Assembly (NCBI RefSeq): GCF_002192695.1
Contig: NZ_MTLG01000088.1
Coordinates: 20,717-84,716 of the forward strand
Reading direction: 5' to 3'
Length of the DNA: 64,000 bases
Source: Achromobacter xylosoxidans
Lineage (GTDB): Bacteria; Pseudomonadota; Gammaproteobacteria; Burkholderiales; Burkholderiaceae_B
The translations under genes were made by a program, and so were the position numbers. The notes under the pieces are model-generated. The model made no database searches. It worked only from the letters and a program-made list of their open reading frames with translations, and was not told the DNA's origin. Shown here one piece after another: positions 7,404-16,070 of this stretch (the stretch's first letter is position 1; the number at the start of each line of letters is the position of its first letter).

Positions 7404-8603
7404 GTGTTCAAGTTCAACAAAATTGCTTTGGCGCTGGGCGTGTGCGGCGCGCTGGCAAGCGGCACCGCAGCGGCCGACATGAAGGTAGGCGCCCTCTTCC
7501 CGTTCAGCGGCGCGCTCGCGCTCCTGGGACAAGAGAGCTATCGCGGCCTGGAACTGGCCGTCAATGAGATCAACGCCGCCGGCGGGGTCAACGGCGAAAA
7601 GATCGAAATCATCAAGGCCGACGCCGTCGACCCGACCCAGGCCGTGTCGGAAACCAAGCGCCTGATTTCCTCCAACGTGGTCGGCGTGTTCGGCAGCTAC
7701 GCTTCCGGCATTTCCTACGCGGCTTCGCCCGTGACGGAACTGGCCGGCGTGCCTTACTTCGAGCTGGGCGCCACCGCGCACAAGATCACCACGCGCGGCT
7801 ACAAGTACCTGTTCCGCAGCAACCCCAACACCGCGCTGTACGGCGTGTCGGTGGTCAATGCGCTGCACGACTCCATCGCGCCGGGCATGGGGCTGAATCC
7901 CAAGGACATCAAGATCGGCATCATCCACGAGGACGGCCCCTACGGCACCGACGTGGCCGCCACCGAGAAAAAGCGCGCGCAGGAGCTGGGCTACACCGTG
8001 GCGGAAGTGCTACCGTACTCTGCCAAGACCGTCGACCTGTCCTCGCTCATCCTGCGCCTGAAGGGCGCCAAGGTCGACGTGGTGCTGCAAACGGCCTACC
8101 AGAACGACGCCATCCTGTTCTTCAGCCAGGCGCGCGCCGCGGGCTTCAAGCCCAAGGTCGTGATCGGCGCGGGCGGCGGCTATTCGCTGGCCGACACGGC
8201 CAAGGCCGTGGGCGCCGACATGAACGGCGTGTTCGACCTGGACTTCCCGCAGTCGTCCATCAATCCGGCGGGCGCGCCCGGCCTGGACAAGTTCCTGGAA
8301 GCCTACAAGGCCACCTACAAGAGCGATCCGCAATCCGGCCACAGCCTGACCAACTATGTCGGCGCCAAGGCTTTCTTCGAAGCCATTGGCAACGCCAAGT
8401 CCACGGATAAGGACAAGATCCGCGCCGCGGTCCTGGCCTACAAGAAGCCGGCCGGCCAGACCGCCAACGGCTGGGCCTTCGACTTCGGCGAAGACGGCCA
8501 GAACAATGCATCCACGTTCTACGTGATGCAGTGGCAGGACGGCAAGCTCGTCACCATCGCGCCCAGCAACCTCGCACTCGGCAAGCCGGTCTTCAAGAAA
8601 TAA
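7404..8603 (+). CDS. Branched-chain amino acid-type ABC transporter, periplasmic substrate-binding protein
   Basis: This 399-residue protein has a Sec signal peptide (basic MFKFNK start, hydrophobic core, cleavage expected after TAAA near residue 23) and a mature LivJ-type fold, with FPFSGALALLGQ and the GVFGSYASG segment lining the binding cleft. The start is GTG at 7404, chosen because AAGGAG lies 8 nt upstream. It heads a unit with permeases and ATPases of the same class. Such binding proteins also take aromatic acids, amides and other small carboxylates, so leucine need not be the ligand. Regulation through operator 3 is likely. Confidence 0.93.
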   Translation: MFKFNKIALALGVCGALASGTAAADMKVGALFPFSGALALLGQESYRGLELAVNEINAAGGVNGEKIEIIKADAVDPTQAVSETKRLISSNVVGVFGSYASGISYAASPVTELAGVPYFELGATAHKITTRGYKYLFRSNPNTALYGVSVVNALHDSIAPGMGLNPKDIKIGIIHEDGPYGTDVAATEKKRAQELGYTVAEVLPYSAKTVDLSSLILRLKGAKVDVVLQTAYQNDAILFFSQARAAGFKPKVVIGAGGGYSLADTAKAVGADMNGVFDLDFPQSSINPAGAPGLDKFLEAYKATYKSDPQSGHSLTNYVGAKAFFEAIGNAKSTDKDKIRAAVLAYKKPAGQTANGWAFDFGEDGQNNASTFYVMQWQDGKLVTIAPSNLALGKPVFKK

Positions 8604-8618
8604 GCGCCACGCCAGTGC

Positions 8619-8691
8619 TCAGGCGCTCGGGGGCGCCTGACGTATCCCGGGGTCCGCGCGCCCTGGTTCGGCCGACAGCTCGGCCGAACCA
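8619..8691 (+). promoter_or_regulatory. Two tandem stem-loops between binding-protein and permease genes
   Basis: The first hairpin (8619-8640) has an 8-bp stem. The second (8664-8691) has a perfect 12-bp stem with a CAGC loop. Neither is followed by a T tract. In ABC operons such structures commonly stabilise the binding-protein message or attenuate the permease genes; that role is inferred here. Confidence 0.55.
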
Positions 8692-8721
8692 AGGCCGCTA
8701 CCCGCTCTAAGAGGTTGCAAC

Positions 8722-9588
8722 ATGGAACTATTCATTCAACTGGTCATCAACGGCCTGTTGCTGGGCGGCGCGTATACCATCATCAGCCTGGGGCTGACGC
8801 TGATCTTCGGCGTGGTGCGCGTGGTGAACTTCGCGCATGGCGAATTTCTGATGATAGGCATGTACATGGTCTATCTGATCGCGGCGCAATTCGGCGTGCA
8901 TCCCTATGCCGGCCTGGTGCCGGTGGCAGTCATCCTGTTCGCGCTGGGCGCGCTGACGCAGAAGGGCATCATCCAGCCGCTGCTCAACGCCGACCAGCAC
9001 ATCCAGATCTTCGCCACGGTGGGCGTATCCACCATTCTCCTGAACCTGGCCCTGGTGATCTTCGGCGCCAACGTCTACCGCGCGCCGGTGGAGCTGGGCA
9101 CCAACGCCATCGACATCGGCCCCTATTCGATGGTGACCGGACAGCTGATTACCTTCGTGATCGGCCTGAGCCTGGCGGTGCTGCTGCACCTGTTCATGCA
9201 CCGCACCTATCTGGGCCGCGCGCTGCGGGCGGTGGCGCAACACCGCTACGCCGCCACCCTGATGGGCGTGAACGTCAACAACGTCTACGCCATCGCCTTC
9301 GGCCTGGGCACGGCCTTCGTCGGCATCGCCGCCGGCCTGCTGGCGCCGCAGTATCCGGTGTTTCCCACGGTGGGCACGTACTTCGTGCTGACGGCGTTCG
9401 TGATCGTGGTGCTGGGCGGTCTGGGCAGCCTGTACGGCGCCGTGGCCGGCTCCATGATCATCGGCATCGTCGACACGCTGGCCGGCTTCTACATCGCCCC
9501 CGACCTGAAAGAGGTCGTGTATTTCGGGATCTTCCTCTTGATCCTGGTGCTGCGTCCGAATGGCCTGTTCGGCGTCGGCACAGAGTGA
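8722..9588 (+). CDS. livH: Branched-chain amino acid-type ABC transporter permease (LivH family)
   Basis: This 288-residue integral membrane protein has about eight hydrophobic segments. It carries the family signature NFAHGEFLMIGMYM near residue 38 and GLGSLYGAVAGS in the C-terminal third. It forms half of the membrane channel with the LivM part of the next gene. The ATG at 8722 has AGAGG upstream, and the gene follows the double stem-loop at 8619-8691. It is separated from the fused livM-livG gene by 22 bp. Assignment to the LIV class is firm; the substrate is set by the binding protein and remains unknown. Confidence 0.93.
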   Translation: MELFIQLVINGLLLGGAYTIISLGLTLIFGVVRVVNFAHGEFLMIGMYMVYLIAAQFGVHPYAGLVPVAVILFALGALTQKGIIQPLLNADQHIQIFATVGVSTILLNLALVIFGANVYRAPVELGTNAIDIGPYSMVTGQLITFVIGLSLAVLLHLFMHRTYLGRALRAVAQHRYAATLMGVNVNNVYAIAFGLGTAFVGIAAGLLAPQYPVFPTVGTYFVLTAFVIVVLGGLGSLYGAVAGSMIIGIVDTLAGFYIAPDLKEVVYFGIFLLILVLRPNGLFGVGTE

Positions 9589-9610
9589 TCAGAGCAACAA
9601 GGAGCGAGAT

Positions 9611-11392
9611 GTGTTTCCCGATATTCGACACCCCAAGACCTACGTCAGCCTGATCCTGCTGATCGCGATGTTCCTGGTGCCCGTGATCATGGGCACGCCT
9701 TTCTGGACCAATCTGTTCGTGCTGCTGTTCGTGTTCTCGGCCCTGTCGGTGGCCTGGAACATCGTCGGCGGCTACGCCGGCCAACTGTCCCTGGGCCACG
9801 CCGTGTTCTACGGCATCGGCGGCTATACCGCCACGCTGCTGACGCAGAACTTCGGCATTTCACCGTGGTTCGGCATGCTGGCGGGCGCGGTCATCTCGGG
9901 CGCGGTGGCCATCCTGATCAGCTACCCCACCCTGCGGCTGCGGGGCCCGTTCTTCGCGCTGGCCACCATCGCGATCCTGGAAGTGGTGCGCCTCCTGGTC
10001 ATCCACGAAGAAAGCTGGACGGGCGGCTCCAGCGGCATCAGCCTGCCGTTGAACATAGGCTGGACCTGGATCGTGTTCCGCGAGAAGGTCAATTACGTGA
10101 TCATCGCCTTCGGCCTGTTCCTGCTGGTGACCTGGGCATCCTGGTACATCCGCAAATCGCGCATCGGCCACTACCTGATCGCGATCCGCGAACGCGAGGA
10201 CGCGGCGCTGGCGGTGGGCATCCATACCGTGCGCATGAAGATCATCGCCGCGGTCGTGTCCGCCATGCTGACCAGCATCATCGGCACCTTCCACATCACC
10301 TACCTGACCTTCGTCGATCCCAGCTCGGCGTTTTCGCTGGAACTGTCGATCCAGGTGGCCATGTTCGCCCTGATCGGTGGCCTGGGCACGGTGGCCGGCC
10401 CAATCGCCGGCACCTTCCTGGTGCTGCCCATCGCCGAACTGGCGCGCGGCTGGCTCAGCAGCGTGGGCAACGGCATGCACGGGCTGATCTACGGTCTGAT
10501 CCTGGTGGCGGTGGTGCTGACCATTCCGCGCGGCCTGGCCGGCGCCTTCGGTCCGATCATCGAGCGCTGGCTGTCGCGCCTGCCCTATCTGGGCACGCCG
10601 CGCGCCAAGCTCAAGCTGGCCGATGAACTGCGCCTGCGCAGCGCCGAACGCACCGATCAACCGGTGCTGAAGGCCGAAAAACTGTTCAAGAGTTTCGGCG
10701 GCCTGCGCGCCACCAACGACGTGTCGCTGACGCTGAACCAGAACGAGATCCTGGGCATGATAGGCCCGAACGGCGCGGGCAAGACCACGGTGTTCAACCT
10801 GCTGTCGGGCTTCCTGTCGCCAGACAAAGGCGGCATCAGCATGCTGGACGCGCACGGCAAGTGGGTCACCTGCAAGACGCCCGACGAGTTCGCGCACCAG
10901 GGACTGGGCCGCACCTTCCAGATCGCCAAGCCCTTCACCGGCCTGACCGTACTCGAGAACATCATGCTGGGCGCCTTCATCCGGACCTCGAACCGCGACG
11001 AGGCCGAGCAGATCGCCATGAAGGTGGCCGAGCAGACCGACCTGGTGAAGTCCCTGGACATCGAGGCGCGCAACCTGACCGTGGGCGGCATGAAGCGCCT
11101 GGAGGTCGCCCGCGCGTTGGCGATCAAGCCGCGCATCCTGCTGCTGGACGAGGTGATGGCGGGCCTGAATCCGACCGACATCGAGAAGTCGATCCAGATG
11201 ATCCGGCGCATCCGCGATTCGGGCGTTTCGGTGCTGCTGATCGAACACATGATGCAGGCCACCATGGCGCTGTCCGACCGCATCATCGTGCTGAACGAAG
11301 GCGCGGTGCTGGTCAGCGGCGCGCCCAAGGACGTGGTCGAGAACCCGGCCGTCATCGAAGCCTATTTGGGCAAGGAGTACCAGGATGCTTAA
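9611..11392 (+). CDS. Fused LivM permease-LivG ATPase of the branched-chain-type ABC transporter
   Basis: One open frame encodes a LivM-type permease (about residues 1-330, with GGYAGQLSLGHAVFYGIGGY and many hydrophobic segments) followed directly by a LivG-type ATPase. The ATPase has Walker A GPNGAGKTT at about 385-393, the GLGRTFQIAKPF segment and the LLLDEVMAG Walker B. I chose GTG at 9611 because AAGGAG lies 6 nt upstream. An ATG at 9609 is in another frame, and the ATG at 9560 lies inside livH. The protein is about 593 residues, the sum of the two usual subunits. Such fusions occur in betaproteobacteria. The livF gene overlaps its end by 8 bp. Confidence 0.92.
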   Translation: MFPDIRHPKTYVSLILLIAMFLVPVIMGTPFWTNLFVLLFVFSALSVAWNIVGGYAGQLSLGHAVFYGIGGYTATLLTQNFGISPWFGMLAGAVISGAVAILISYPTLRLRGPFFALATIAILEVVRLLVIHEESWTGGSSGISLPLNIGWTWIVFREKVNYVIIAFGLFLLVTWASWYIRKSRIGHYLIAIREREDAALAVGIHTVRMKIIAAVVSAMLTSIIGTFHITYLTFVDPSSAFSLELSIQVAMFALIGGLGTVAGPIAGTFLVLPIAELARGWLSSVGNGMHGLIYGLILVAVVLTIPRGLAGAFGPIIERWLSRLPYLGTPRAKLKLADELRLRSAERTDQPVLKAEKLFKSFGGLRATNDVSLTLNQNEILGMIGPNGAGKTTVFNLLSGFLSPDKGGISMLDAHGKWVTCKTPDEFAHQGLGRTFQIAKPFTGLTVLENIMLGAFIRTSNRDEAEQIAMKVAEQTDLVKSLDIEARNLTVGGMKRLEVARALAIKPRILLLDEVMAGLNPTDIEKSIQMIRRIRDSGVSVLLIEHMMQATMALSDRIIVLNEGAVLVSGAPKDVVENPAVIEAYLGKEYQDA

Positions 11393-12089
11393 GGTTTCGA
11401 ATCTGTCCTCGGGCTACGGCAAGAGCCAGGTCCTGAACGGCCTGAACTTCGAGGTCCAAGCCGGCGAGATCGTCACGCTGATCGGCGCCAACGGCGCGGG
11501 CAAGACCACCACCTTGAAGACGCTTTGCGGCGTCATCGGCGCGATGGAAGGCAAGGTCGAATTCGAAGGCGTGGACCTGACCAACCGCAAGCCCTACGAC
11601 ATCGTGGACGCCGGCATCACCATGATCCCCGAAGGCCGCCAGCTGTTCCCGCACTTCACGGTGCGCGACAACCTGCTGATGGGTTCATACAAGCGCGCCG
11701 CCCGCCCCATCGTGCAGCGCAAGCTGGACGAAGTGCTGGGCATTTTTCCGCGGGTGAAAGAAAGGCTGAACCAGTACGCCGGCTCGCTCTCCGGCGGCGA
11801 ACAGCAGATGGTGGCGATCGCGCGCGGCATGATGGCCGATCCCAAGCTGCTGGTGTTCGACGAGCCCTCGCTGGGCCTGTCGCCGCTGCTGGTGCAGCAG
11901 ATGTTCGACATCATCCGCGGCGTCACCGCCCACGGCGTGACCGTGCTGCTGGTGGAGCAGAATGTGTTCCGCACGCTGCGGCTGGCGGACCGCGGCTACG
12001 TGCTGGAGAACGGCGCCATCGTGCGCACCGGCACCGGCGCGGAACTGCTGAGCGACCCGCATGTGAAGAAGGCCTATCTGGGCCACTGA
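11385..12089 (+). CDS. livF: Branched-chain amino acid-type ABC transporter ATP-binding protein (LivF)
   Basis: This 234-residue ATPase has Walker A GANGAGKTTT, the LIV-type IPEGRQLFPHFTV loop, the signature LSGGEQQM and Walker B LLVFDEPSLGLSP. It pairs with the LivG half of the upstream fusion as the second nucleotide-binding domain. The 8-bp overlap with the preceding gene implies coupled translation. It completes an importer of binding protein, LivH, LivMG and LivF. Two catabolic oxidoreductase genes follow in the same direction with short gaps, so transport and metabolism are probably on one transcript. Confidence 0.95.
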   Translation: MLKVSNLSSGYGKSQVLNGLNFEVQAGEIVTLIGANGAGKTTTLKTLCGVIGAMEGKVEFEGVDLTNRKPYDIVDAGITMIPEGRQLFPHFTVRDNLLMGSYKRAARPIVQRKLDEVLGIFPRVKERLNQYAGSLSGGEQQMVAIARGMMADPKLLVFDEPSLGLSPLLVQQMFDIIRGVTAHGVTVLLVEQNVFRTLRLADRGYVLENGAIVRTGTGAELLSDPHVKKAYLGH

Positions 12090-12107
12090 TACCAAGGATT
12101 CTCTTTT

Positions 12108-13103
12108 ATGTCTTTACGCTGCACATACATCGACCACGGCCAGGGCGGCGCGCCCGATTGCATGCGCCTGGCCGAACGCGACATGGAAGCGCCCGCCGGT
12201 CGGCAGGTGCTGATCGAAGTCGCCTACGCCGGGGTCAATCGCCCCGACGTGTTGCAACGCTCCGGCTCCTACCCGCCGCCGCCGGGCGCCTCGCCCCATC
12301 TGGGGCTGGAGGTATCCGGCACCGTCATCGCCACCGGCCCCGAGGCCAGCCTCTGGAAGGTTGGCGACCAGGTCTGCGCGCTGACGCCGGGCGGAGGCTA
12401 TGCCCAGTATTGCCTGGCTGACGAGCGCCATTGCCTGCCGGTGCCGCGTGGCCTGGACCTGCTGACGGCCGCCGCCATCCCCGAAAACTACTTCACGGTG
12501 TGGACCAATGTGTTCGACCGCGCCCGCCTGGCGGCCGGCGAGCGCTTCCTGGTGCACGGCGGATCCAGCGGCATCGGCCTGACCGCGATCCAGCTGGCCC
12601 GCGCCTTCGGCGCCGAGGTCTGGACCACCGTGGGCAACCAGGAAAAGGCCGAGGCCTGCCTGGCCGCCGGCGCGCATCACGCCGTGCTGTACCGTGAGGC
12701 CGACTTCGAGGCCGAGGTGCGCCAGGGCAGCGGCGGTCCGGGCGTGGACGTGATCCTGGACATGGTGGGCGGCGCCTACATCAACAAGAACCTGCGGCTG
12801 CTGGCGGTCAACGGCCGGCTGGTGCAGATCGCCTTCCTGGAAGGCAGCAAGGCCGAGATCGACGCCATGCCCATCATGCTCAAGCGCCTGCAGTTCACCG
12901 GTTCCACCTTGCGCCCCCGTTCCGACGAGGACAAGGGCGCGATCGCCCGCGCACTGGCGGAAAGGGTGTTGCCGCTGATGGAGCAGGGACAGTGCCTGCC
13001 GCGCATCCACCAGGTGTTTGCGCTGGCCGAGGCCGCGCAAGCCCACGCCCTGATGGAAAGCAGCAAGCATATCGGCAAGATCATGCTGAAGGTGGCCGCA
13101 TGA
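12108..13103 (+). CDS. NAD(P)H-quinone oxidoreductase-like, zinc-independent MDR family
   Basis: This 331-residue medium-chain dehydrogenase has the GroES-like N-terminal domain (YAGVNRPDVLQRSGSYPPP) and the Rossmann domain (VHGGSSGIGLTAIQLA). The cysteine and histidine ligands of zinc alcohol dehydrogenases are absent, as in the PIG3/QorA group. It likely reduces quinones or enones with NADPH. AAGGA lies upstream of the ATG at 12108. Its end overlaps the following SDR gene by ATGA, so the two are coupled. In this operon it may reduce or isomerise an unsaturated pathway intermediate; the true substrate is not evident. Confidence 0.88.
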   Translation: MSLRCTYIDHGQGGAPDCMRLAERDMEAPAGRQVLIEVAYAGVNRPDVLQRSGSYPPPPGASPHLGLEVSGTVIATGPEASLWKVGDQVCALTPGGGYAQYCLADERHCLPVPRGLDLLTAAAIPENYFTVWTNVFDRARLAAGERFLVHGGSSGIGLTAIQLARAFGAEVWTTVGNQEKAEACLAAGAHHAVLYREADFEAEVRQGSGGPGVDVILDMVGGAYINKNLRLLAVNGRLVQIAFLEGSKAEIDAMPIMLKRLQFTGSTLRPRSDEDKGAIARALAERVLPLMEQGQCLPRIHQVFALAEAAQAHALMESSKHIGKIMLKVAA

Positions 13104-13867
13104 GCGCGCGCTTCAAGGACCAGGTCGCCATCGTGACCGGCGCGGTCGGCGGCATAGGCTCGGCCATCGTCGAAGGCTTTCTTGCCGAGGGCGGCCGCGT
13201 GGGGCTGATCGATTTCAATTCACAGGGCGGCCAGGCCTACGAGAAGGAGCTGCGCAAGCGCGGCCACGAGGTCTGCTTCGTGCACGCGGACGTGGCGCGC
13301 TTCGAGGAATGCCAGGCGGCCTACGAACGCATCAACAGCGAGCTGGGCGCGGCCACCATCCTGGTGAACAACGTCGGGATCTCGCCGAAGACCGATGGAC
13401 GCGCGCTGAAGGTCTGGGAGATGCCGCCCCGGGAATGGGAGAACGTGGTCGCCGTCAACCTGAACAGCGTGTTCTACATGACGCATCTGGCCACGCCGCA
13501 CATGGTGCGCGAGCGCCAGGGCCGCGTGATCAACATGTCGTCGGTGGCCGGCCGCGCCTATTGCGACATCGTGGCGGCGCACTACGCGGCCACCAAGGCC
13601 GGCCTGATCGGCCTGACGCGCCACTGGGCCGCCGAACTGGGCGAGCACCAGGTCACGGTCAACGCCCTGGCGCCGGGCCGCATCAGCACGCCCTTGCTCA
13701 AGACCGTGCCCAAGGAGATCAACGACGCGGTGGCGCAGGTGACCGCGCTGCGCCGCCTGGGCACGCCAGAGGAAGTGGCGGATGCCTGCCTGTTCTTCGC
13801 GTCGGACCAGGCCCGCTTCGTCACCGGCCAGGTGCTGGACGTGGCCGGCGGCTGGCTGATGAGCTGA
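13100..13867 (+). CDS. Short-chain dehydrogenase/reductase, FabG-like
   Basis: This 255-residue classical SDR shows GAVGGIGSAIVEGF (cofactor), NNVGIS, the catalytic serine in MSSVAGRA and YAATK, and the C-terminal VTGQVLDVAGGW typical of FabG-like enzymes. It starts at the ATG overlapping the stop of the upstream quinone reductase (ATGA at 13100-13103). It is the last gene of the importer unit; a strong hairpin follows. It probably oxidises or reduces a hydroxyl or keto group in the same catabolic route. FabG function in fatty acid synthesis is unlikely from this context. Confidence 0.9.
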   Translation: MSARFKDQVAIVTGAVGGIGSAIVEGFLAEGGRVGLIDFNSQGGQAYEKELRKRGHEVCFVHADVARFEECQAAYERINSELGAATILVNNVGISPKTDGRALKVWEMPPREWENVVAVNLNSVFYMTHLATPHMVRERQGRVINMSSVAGRAYCDIVAAHYAATKAGLIGLTRHWAAELGEHQVTVNALAPGRISTPLLKTVPKEINDAVAQVTALRRLGTPEEVADACLFFASDQARFVTGQVLDVAGGWLMS

Positions 13868-13881
13868 GGGAATCGCTTGCC

Positions 13882-13907
13882 GCGCCCGCCCGGGTTCAGG
13901 CGGGCGC
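13882..13907. terminator. Bidirectional terminator-like hairpin
   Basis: GCGCCCGCC and GGCGGGCGC form a perfect 9-bp stem with an 8-nt loop. It fills the 45-bp gap between two convergent genes (ends at 13867 and 13913). No T tract follows. Confidence 0.55.
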
Positions 13908-13912
13908 CCGCT

Positions 13913-14572
13913 TCATTCCTGCGCGCCCAGGTGGTAAACCACCGTGTCCAGCCGGCTGACGCCGGCCGCCAGGAACTTCGGCTCTTTTTCCAGGATGTCG
14001 CGGCGATCAATGATCTTTGCGGGCGACACGCCCGCAAAGAGTTGCTGCACCTCACCGTCCACGACGGAGAACGGCGGTCCCGGCATTTCTTCCTGCGGGT
14101 AGTCCAGCGTGATCAGCAGTCCCTGATAGGCGGGCGACAGATTGCCGTAGACGTGGCGCACGTAGTCCGCGCGCATGGTGTCGGGCAGCGCCACCAGCGC
14201 GGCGCGGTCATAGGCGCCGACGCAATGCGACAGCAGCTGCGCATCCAGCTTGAAGATGTCGCCGCAGATGATCTCGATGCTGCCCGCCACATAGTGCTTG
14301 CCATAGACGGACACGTGCGTGAGCGGCTTGAGTTCGTTTTCTTCGAAGAACTGTTCGACCGCGAGCTGCGACAGCTCGACGCCCAGCACCGAGTGTCCCT
14401 GCGCCGCGATCCACACCATGTCCAGCGACTTGCCGCAAAGCGGCACCAGTACCCGGCCGTCCTTGGGCACGCCCAGCGTCGGCCAGTACTTCTGCAGCAG
14501 CGGCGTGATCCGCGATTGATGAAAATGCGTGCGCCCTTCGCGCCAGCGCTCCAGCCAGAATTCCGCGTCCAT
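13913..14572 (-). CDS. tpm: Thiopurine S-methyltransferase
   Basis: This 219-residue SAM-dependent methyltransferase starts [13 protein letters not shown], the N-terminus typical of bacterial TPMT. It has the SAM-binding stretch [18 protein letters not shown] at the end of strand 2, and IICGDIFKL. The family methylates thiopurines and, in bacteria, selenium and tellurium oxyanions, which can give resistance. The ATG at 14572 was chosen by homology; the open frame runs far upstream through an antisense shadow of the aldo/keto reductase. It lies alone between a convergent operon end and a gene with its own start, so it is probably monocistronic. Confidence 0.92.
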   Translation of the reverse strand: MDAEFWLERWREGRTHFHQSRITPLLQKYWPTLGVPKDGRVLVPLCGKSLDMVWIAAQGHSVLGVELSQLAVEQFFEENELKPLTHVSVYGKHYVAGSIEIICGDIFKLDAQLLSHCVGAYDRAALVALPDTMRADYVRHVYGNLSPAYQGLLITLDYPQEEMPGPPFSVVDGEVQQLFAGVSPAKIIDRRDILEKEPKFLAAGVSRLDTVVYHLGAQE

Positions 14573-14706
14573 GCCTAGTCTGCCTCCTGTGCAATCGTTG
14601 CCAGGCATTGTAGTTCGCCCACCGCCGTGGGCGCACGGGCCGGCCAGGCGCGCAACAGGCAGTGGCGCAGGCCGCCCGCGATGAACGGCTGCGCCGCGCC
14701 TGTCGC

Positions 14707-15753
14707 TCAAGCCGCGCCCGATTCGCTCAGCTGCTTGCGGCGGTACTCGCCCTGGCGCACGTGCATCCAGCCCGGATACTCCGGCGGCAGGGCGCTGACC
14801 TGATCCAGCTCGGCCAGTTCCTCCGCCGTCAGCCGAATGCCCGTGGCCGCCAGGTTGTCGTCCAGCTGATCCACGCGCTTGGCGCCGATGATGACGCTGG
14901 TCACGGTTTGCTGATGCAGCAGCCAGGCCAGGGCCACCTGCGCCACGGATGCGTTGCGCGCGCTGGCGACGCGCTTGAGCACGTCGATGCTGTCGTAGGC
15001 CCGCTCGTGATCCACCGGAGGAAAGTCGAACAAGGCCCTGCGGCTGCCGGCCTCGGCCTGGCCGTCGCGGCTGTACTTGCCGCTGAGCAGGCCGCCGGCC
15101 AGCGGGCTCCACACCATCAGCCCCACGCCTTCGCTTTGCAGCATGGGCACGATCTCGCGTTCCAGGTCGCGGCCGGCGATCGTGTAGTAGGCCTGCAGCG
15201 ACTCGAAGCGCGCCAGGCCCAGGCGCTCGGCGATGCCCAGCGCCTTCATGATCTGCCAGGCGGCCCAGTTGGACACGCCGACGTAGCGCACGTGGCCGTG
15301 CTGCACCAGGTTGTCCAGCGCCCTGACCGTTTCCTCCACCGGGGTGGCGGGATCGAAGCCGTGGATCTGATAGAGATCGATATGGTCGACTTGCAGGCGC
15401 GACAGGCTCTTTTTGACGCCGTCCATGATGTGCGAGCGCGAGTTGCCGCGCGCATTGACGCCGGCGCCGGTCTGGCCGAACACCTTGGTCGCGATGACGA
15501 CGTCCTCGCGCGCCACCTTCAGGTCGCGCAGCGCCTGGCCGGTGATGACCTCGGAACGGCCTTCGGAGTAGACGTCGGCGGTGTCGATGAAATTGACGCC
15601 GGCATCCAGCGCGCGGCCCACCAGCCGGTTGGCCTCTTCCTGCTGCAGGCTGCCGATCTTGCTCCACAATTCGCCTTCGCCGCCGAAGGTCATGGTGCCC
15701 AGGCAGAGTTCCGACACGAACAGGCCGGTGCTTCCGAATTTCTTGTACCGCAT
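14707..15753 (-). CDS. Aldo/keto reductase
   Basis: This 348-residue (alpha/beta)8 NADPH-dependent reductase has the catalytic tetrad visible as D and Y in [13 protein letters not shown] in VVIATKVFG and H in LYQIHGFD. The C-terminal cofactor segment [14 protein letters not shown] is also present. It resembles the YghZ/Tas-type group of bacterial AKRs that reduce aldehydes, including methylglyoxal. It is divergent from an AraC_N-type regulator across a 317-bp gap. In E. coli, the comparable YqhC regulator controls aldehyde reductases, so an aldehyde-responsive pair is plausible here. Substrate not established. Confidence 0.92.
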   Translation of the reverse strand: MRYKKFGSTGLFVSELCLGTMTFGGEGELWSKIGSLQQEEANRLVGRALDAGVNFIDTADVYSEGRSEVITGQALRDLKVAREDVVIATKVFGQTGAGVNARGNSRSHIMDGVKKSLSRLQVDHIDLYQIHGFDPATPVEETVRALDNLVQHGHVRYVGVSNWAAWQIMKALGIAERLGLARFESLQAYYTIAGRDLEREIVPMLQSEGVGLMVWSPLAGGLLSGKYSRDGQAEAGSRRALFDFPPVDHERAYDSIDVLKRVASARNASVAQVALAWLLHQQTVTSVIIGAKRVDQLDDNLAATGIRLTAEELAELDQVSALPPEYPGWMHVRQGEYRRKQLSESGAA

Positions 15754-16070
15754 GGTTGCGCTCCTTCAAGGGCAAGGCGGGAGCCGGCGCTCCGGGATGG
15801 AATGGCCGCGGCCCGCCTGCCGGGATGGAAGCAGTATGCGTCCGCGGCCGGGCTCGGGCGTTGCTCGATCGTGCCCTTTTTTTGCCCGATTCTCCGGCTC
15901 TGGCCGGTGCCCGGAGCGGGCGCGCTCATTCCTCCGGACTTTCTGCCCATTTCTCCATGAACAGCGCAACCGCCAGGCGAAAGGCCAGCCAGGGCATACA
16001 CTGAAAGCCGCCTGATCCTCCAATTTTCCGCCGCCGCCCGCCCCAGGCACGGCGCGCCACGGGAGCCCCC
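15754..16070. other. Divergent intergenic region, 317 bp, no gene seen
   Basis: The region separates the leftward aldo/keto reductase from the rightward AraC-type regulator. It must hold both promoters. I could not find a convincing -35/-10 pair or a clear direct repeat for the AraC protein, and no open frame with a ribosome binding site. Confidence 0.5.

Noticed and set aside
13913..15775. Apparent 620-residue protein containing thiopurine methyltransferase
   Set aside because: The N-terminal 400 residues are the aldo/keto reductase gene in a different frame; the real protein starts at 14572.
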